A program made the translations under genes and the position numbers. From Mesorhizobium ciceri biovar biserrulae WSM1271 (lineage in GTDB: Bacteria > Pseudomonadota > Alphaproteobacteria > Rhizobiales > Rhizobiaceae): DNA of 64,000 nucleotides. The stretch is from positions 1,364,001-1,428,000 of the forward strand of contig NC_014923.1 of the NCBI RefSeq assembly GCF_000185905.1. Reading direction: 5' to 3'. The stretch's first letter is position 1. Each line of letters begins with the position of its first letter. Under the pieces are notes generated by a model that saw nothing but the letters and a program-made list of their open reading frames with translations, was not told where the DNA came from and did not search any database. Shown here piece by piece: positions 63,018 through 64,000 of the stretch.

Positions 63018-64000
63018 ACGCCGTCTTGGCCACCACGGTCTCGCTGAGCCAGGTGCCGATCTTGGTGCCCAGTCGGTCGGGCGAAACGGGCTTCGGCAGA
63101 TAGTCGTCCATGCCCGATTCGATGCACTTGTCGCGATCGCCCTTCAGCGCATGCGCGGTGACGCCGATGATCGGAATGTGGGTGCCCGTCGAGGTCTCCA
63201 TGGCCCGGATCGCGCGGGTCGCTTCGTAGCCATTCATCTCCGGCATCGAGACGTCCATCAGGATCAGCTTGGGGCGCAGCGCCCGGTACATCTCGACCGC
63301 CGTGCGGCCGTTGCCGGCGATGCGGTAGCTCAAGCCCAAGCCATTGAGGATCTGGCCGAAGACCAGCTGGTTCACGTCGTTGTCCTCGGCAATCAGGATG
63401 TCGATCGGTCCGTTCGGCGTGGTTGTCGATTCCGGTGCTGCCGCGACTGGCAGCGCCGGGCCGCGGATGACGGTAAAGGCAGGCGGCGCTGCCGGGGGAG
63501 CCTGGACGATCGGTTCGCGGACAAACTGCGCCTTGCCGACCTGCGAACGGGCCTTCTGCACGACCGAGATAACGGTGCCGAGCAGGACCGCGGAGCGCGC
63601 CGGCTTCGTCAAATGCGCGGCAATGCCGAAGTCGATGATCATCTTGCCGAAATCGACCTGGTCGACCGAGGTCAGCAACACCACCGGGATGGAGGACAGC
63701 CGGCTGTCGGAAGCAATGGCCCTGGCAACGTCGGCGCCGTTCATGCCGGGCATCTGGTAGTCGAGGATGATGCAGTCGACGGCGGCGCCCAACTGAAAGG
63801 CGCGGTCGAGGAAGGCCAGGCCGACGGCGCCGCTTTCGGCGGCGGCACAGTCGAAGCTCCAGCTTCTGAGCTGCTCGAGCAGGATTTCGCGGTTGACCGG
63901 ATTGTCATCGATGACCAGCACGCGCGCGCCGGTGACGTCGACCGGCACGATCTCGTCGCGCGCCGCGGCCTGATGCGCGGGCAGCGGCACCGCGAACCAG
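63016..64000 (-). CDS. Hybrid histidine kinase, C-terminal part (cut by window edge)
   Basis: Only the last 328 residues are in the window. The visible part starts in the end of an HATPase domain (WFAVPLP) and carries two receiver domains. The first (about VLVIDDNPVNREIL ... CIILDYQMPGMNG, VVLLTS, LTKPA) and the second (ILIAEDNDVNQLVF ... LILMDVSMPEMNG, IIGVTAHAL, YLPKPV) both keep the acidic pair, phospho-Asp, Thr/Ser and Lys. Two tandem receivers are typical of large hybrid sensors. The sensor and kinase core lie beyond 64000. Confidence 0.9.
   Translation of the reverse strand, partial: WFAVPLPAHQAAARDEIVPVDVTGARVLVIDDNPVNREILLEQLRSWSFDCAAAESGAVGLAFLDRAFQLGAAVDCIILDYQMPGMNGADVARAIASDSRLSSIPVVLLTSVDQVDFGKMIIDFGIAAHLTKPARSAVLLGTVISVVQKARSQVGKAQFVREPIVQAPPAAPPAFTVIRGPALPVAAAPESTTTPNGPIDILIAEDNDVNQLVFGQILNGLGLSYRIAGNGRTAVEMYRALRPKLILMDVSMPEMNGYEATRAIRAMETSTGTHIPIIGVTAHALKGDRDKCIESGMDDYLPKPVSPDRLGTKIGTWLSETVVAKTA

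Noticed and set aside
1..64000. tRNA, rRNA, integrase or insertion sequence
   Set aside because: I looked through the gaps and saw no cloverleaf, rRNA core, transposase or integrase motif; a covariance-model search would be needed to exclude small RNAs fully.

Overview
The window is high-GC DNA and reads as chromosomal sequence of an alphaproteobacterium of the order Rhizobiales, most like Mesorhizobium or a close relative. Supporting features are an RpoH2-type sigma factor with an EcfG-like promoter, CarD next to a 7Fe ferredoxin, the PhaA/PhaB/PhaR storage module, DUF1036, DUF1244, DUF3309 and DUF465 proteins, and dispersed palindromes of the kind found between rhizobial genes. I found 61 protein genes (one cut by the right edge). 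I recognised no rRNA or tRNA gene, no insertion sequence, no prophage and no CRISPR array. Most of it looks like core or stable accessory genome; the clearest mobile-type module is a small ccdAB toxin-antitoxin pair.

Layout. 0.1-8.6 kb: an Ala/Pro-rich membrane protein, ccdAB, an ABC-F ATPase with thiamine pyrophosphokinase, and a TPP-riboswitch-controlled thiBPQ thiamine importer. 8.9-18.2 kb: an M48 lipoprotein protease, rpoH2, a polar amino-acid (cystine-like) ABC importer, a LysE exporter, a divergent response regulator / hybrid kinase pair, and carD. 18.5-22.9 kb: fdxA, an S4 RNA-binding protein and a SUV3-like RNA helicase with a long disordered tail. 22.9-23.6 kb: an unusual non-coding region with a duplicated 72-bp module and a dense cluster of GANTC methylation sites. 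23.6-31.1 kb: a polyhydroxybutyrate (PHB) and acetyl-CoA region (phaB, phaA, phaR, two divergent citrate-synthase homologues of which one carries an N-terminal helix-turn-helix, bdhA, a patatin-like lipase). 31.1-35.2 kb: a TetR gene divergent from a periplasmic molybdenum hydroxylase (2Fe-2S subunit, Mo subunit, diheme cytochrome c). 35.3-40.1 kb: an RND efflux pair and a DUF3309 peptide. 40.1-49.8 kb: epimerase, LysR, MFS, N-formylglutamate amidohydrolase, DUF1036-pyk, an alpha/beta hydrolase preceded by an 8-bp minisatellite, a TPR protein, a cysteine-free L36 and an LprI-like protein. 49.8-57.9 kb: purEK and a complete sugar import operon (TIM-barrel isomerase, ABC importer, RpiR regulator, PfkB kinase). 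58.2-64 kb: two divergent DUF465 peptides, ispG, a lytic transglycosylase, an Stf0-type sulfotransferase, a methyltransferase and the C-terminus of a hybrid histidine kinase.

How it works together. PHB is made from acetyl-CoA by PhaA and PhaB, repressed through PhaR, and its monomer is reoxidised by BdhA; the citrate synthases compete for the same acetyl-CoA. TGC-rich dyads upstream of phaR and bdhA are plausible PhaR sites. The items most worth following up are the non-coding region at 22.9-23.6 kb, the HTH-citrate synthase with three helically phased ATTGAT repeats in its divergent promoter, and the G-rich 8-bp repeat just upstream of the hydrolase gene.
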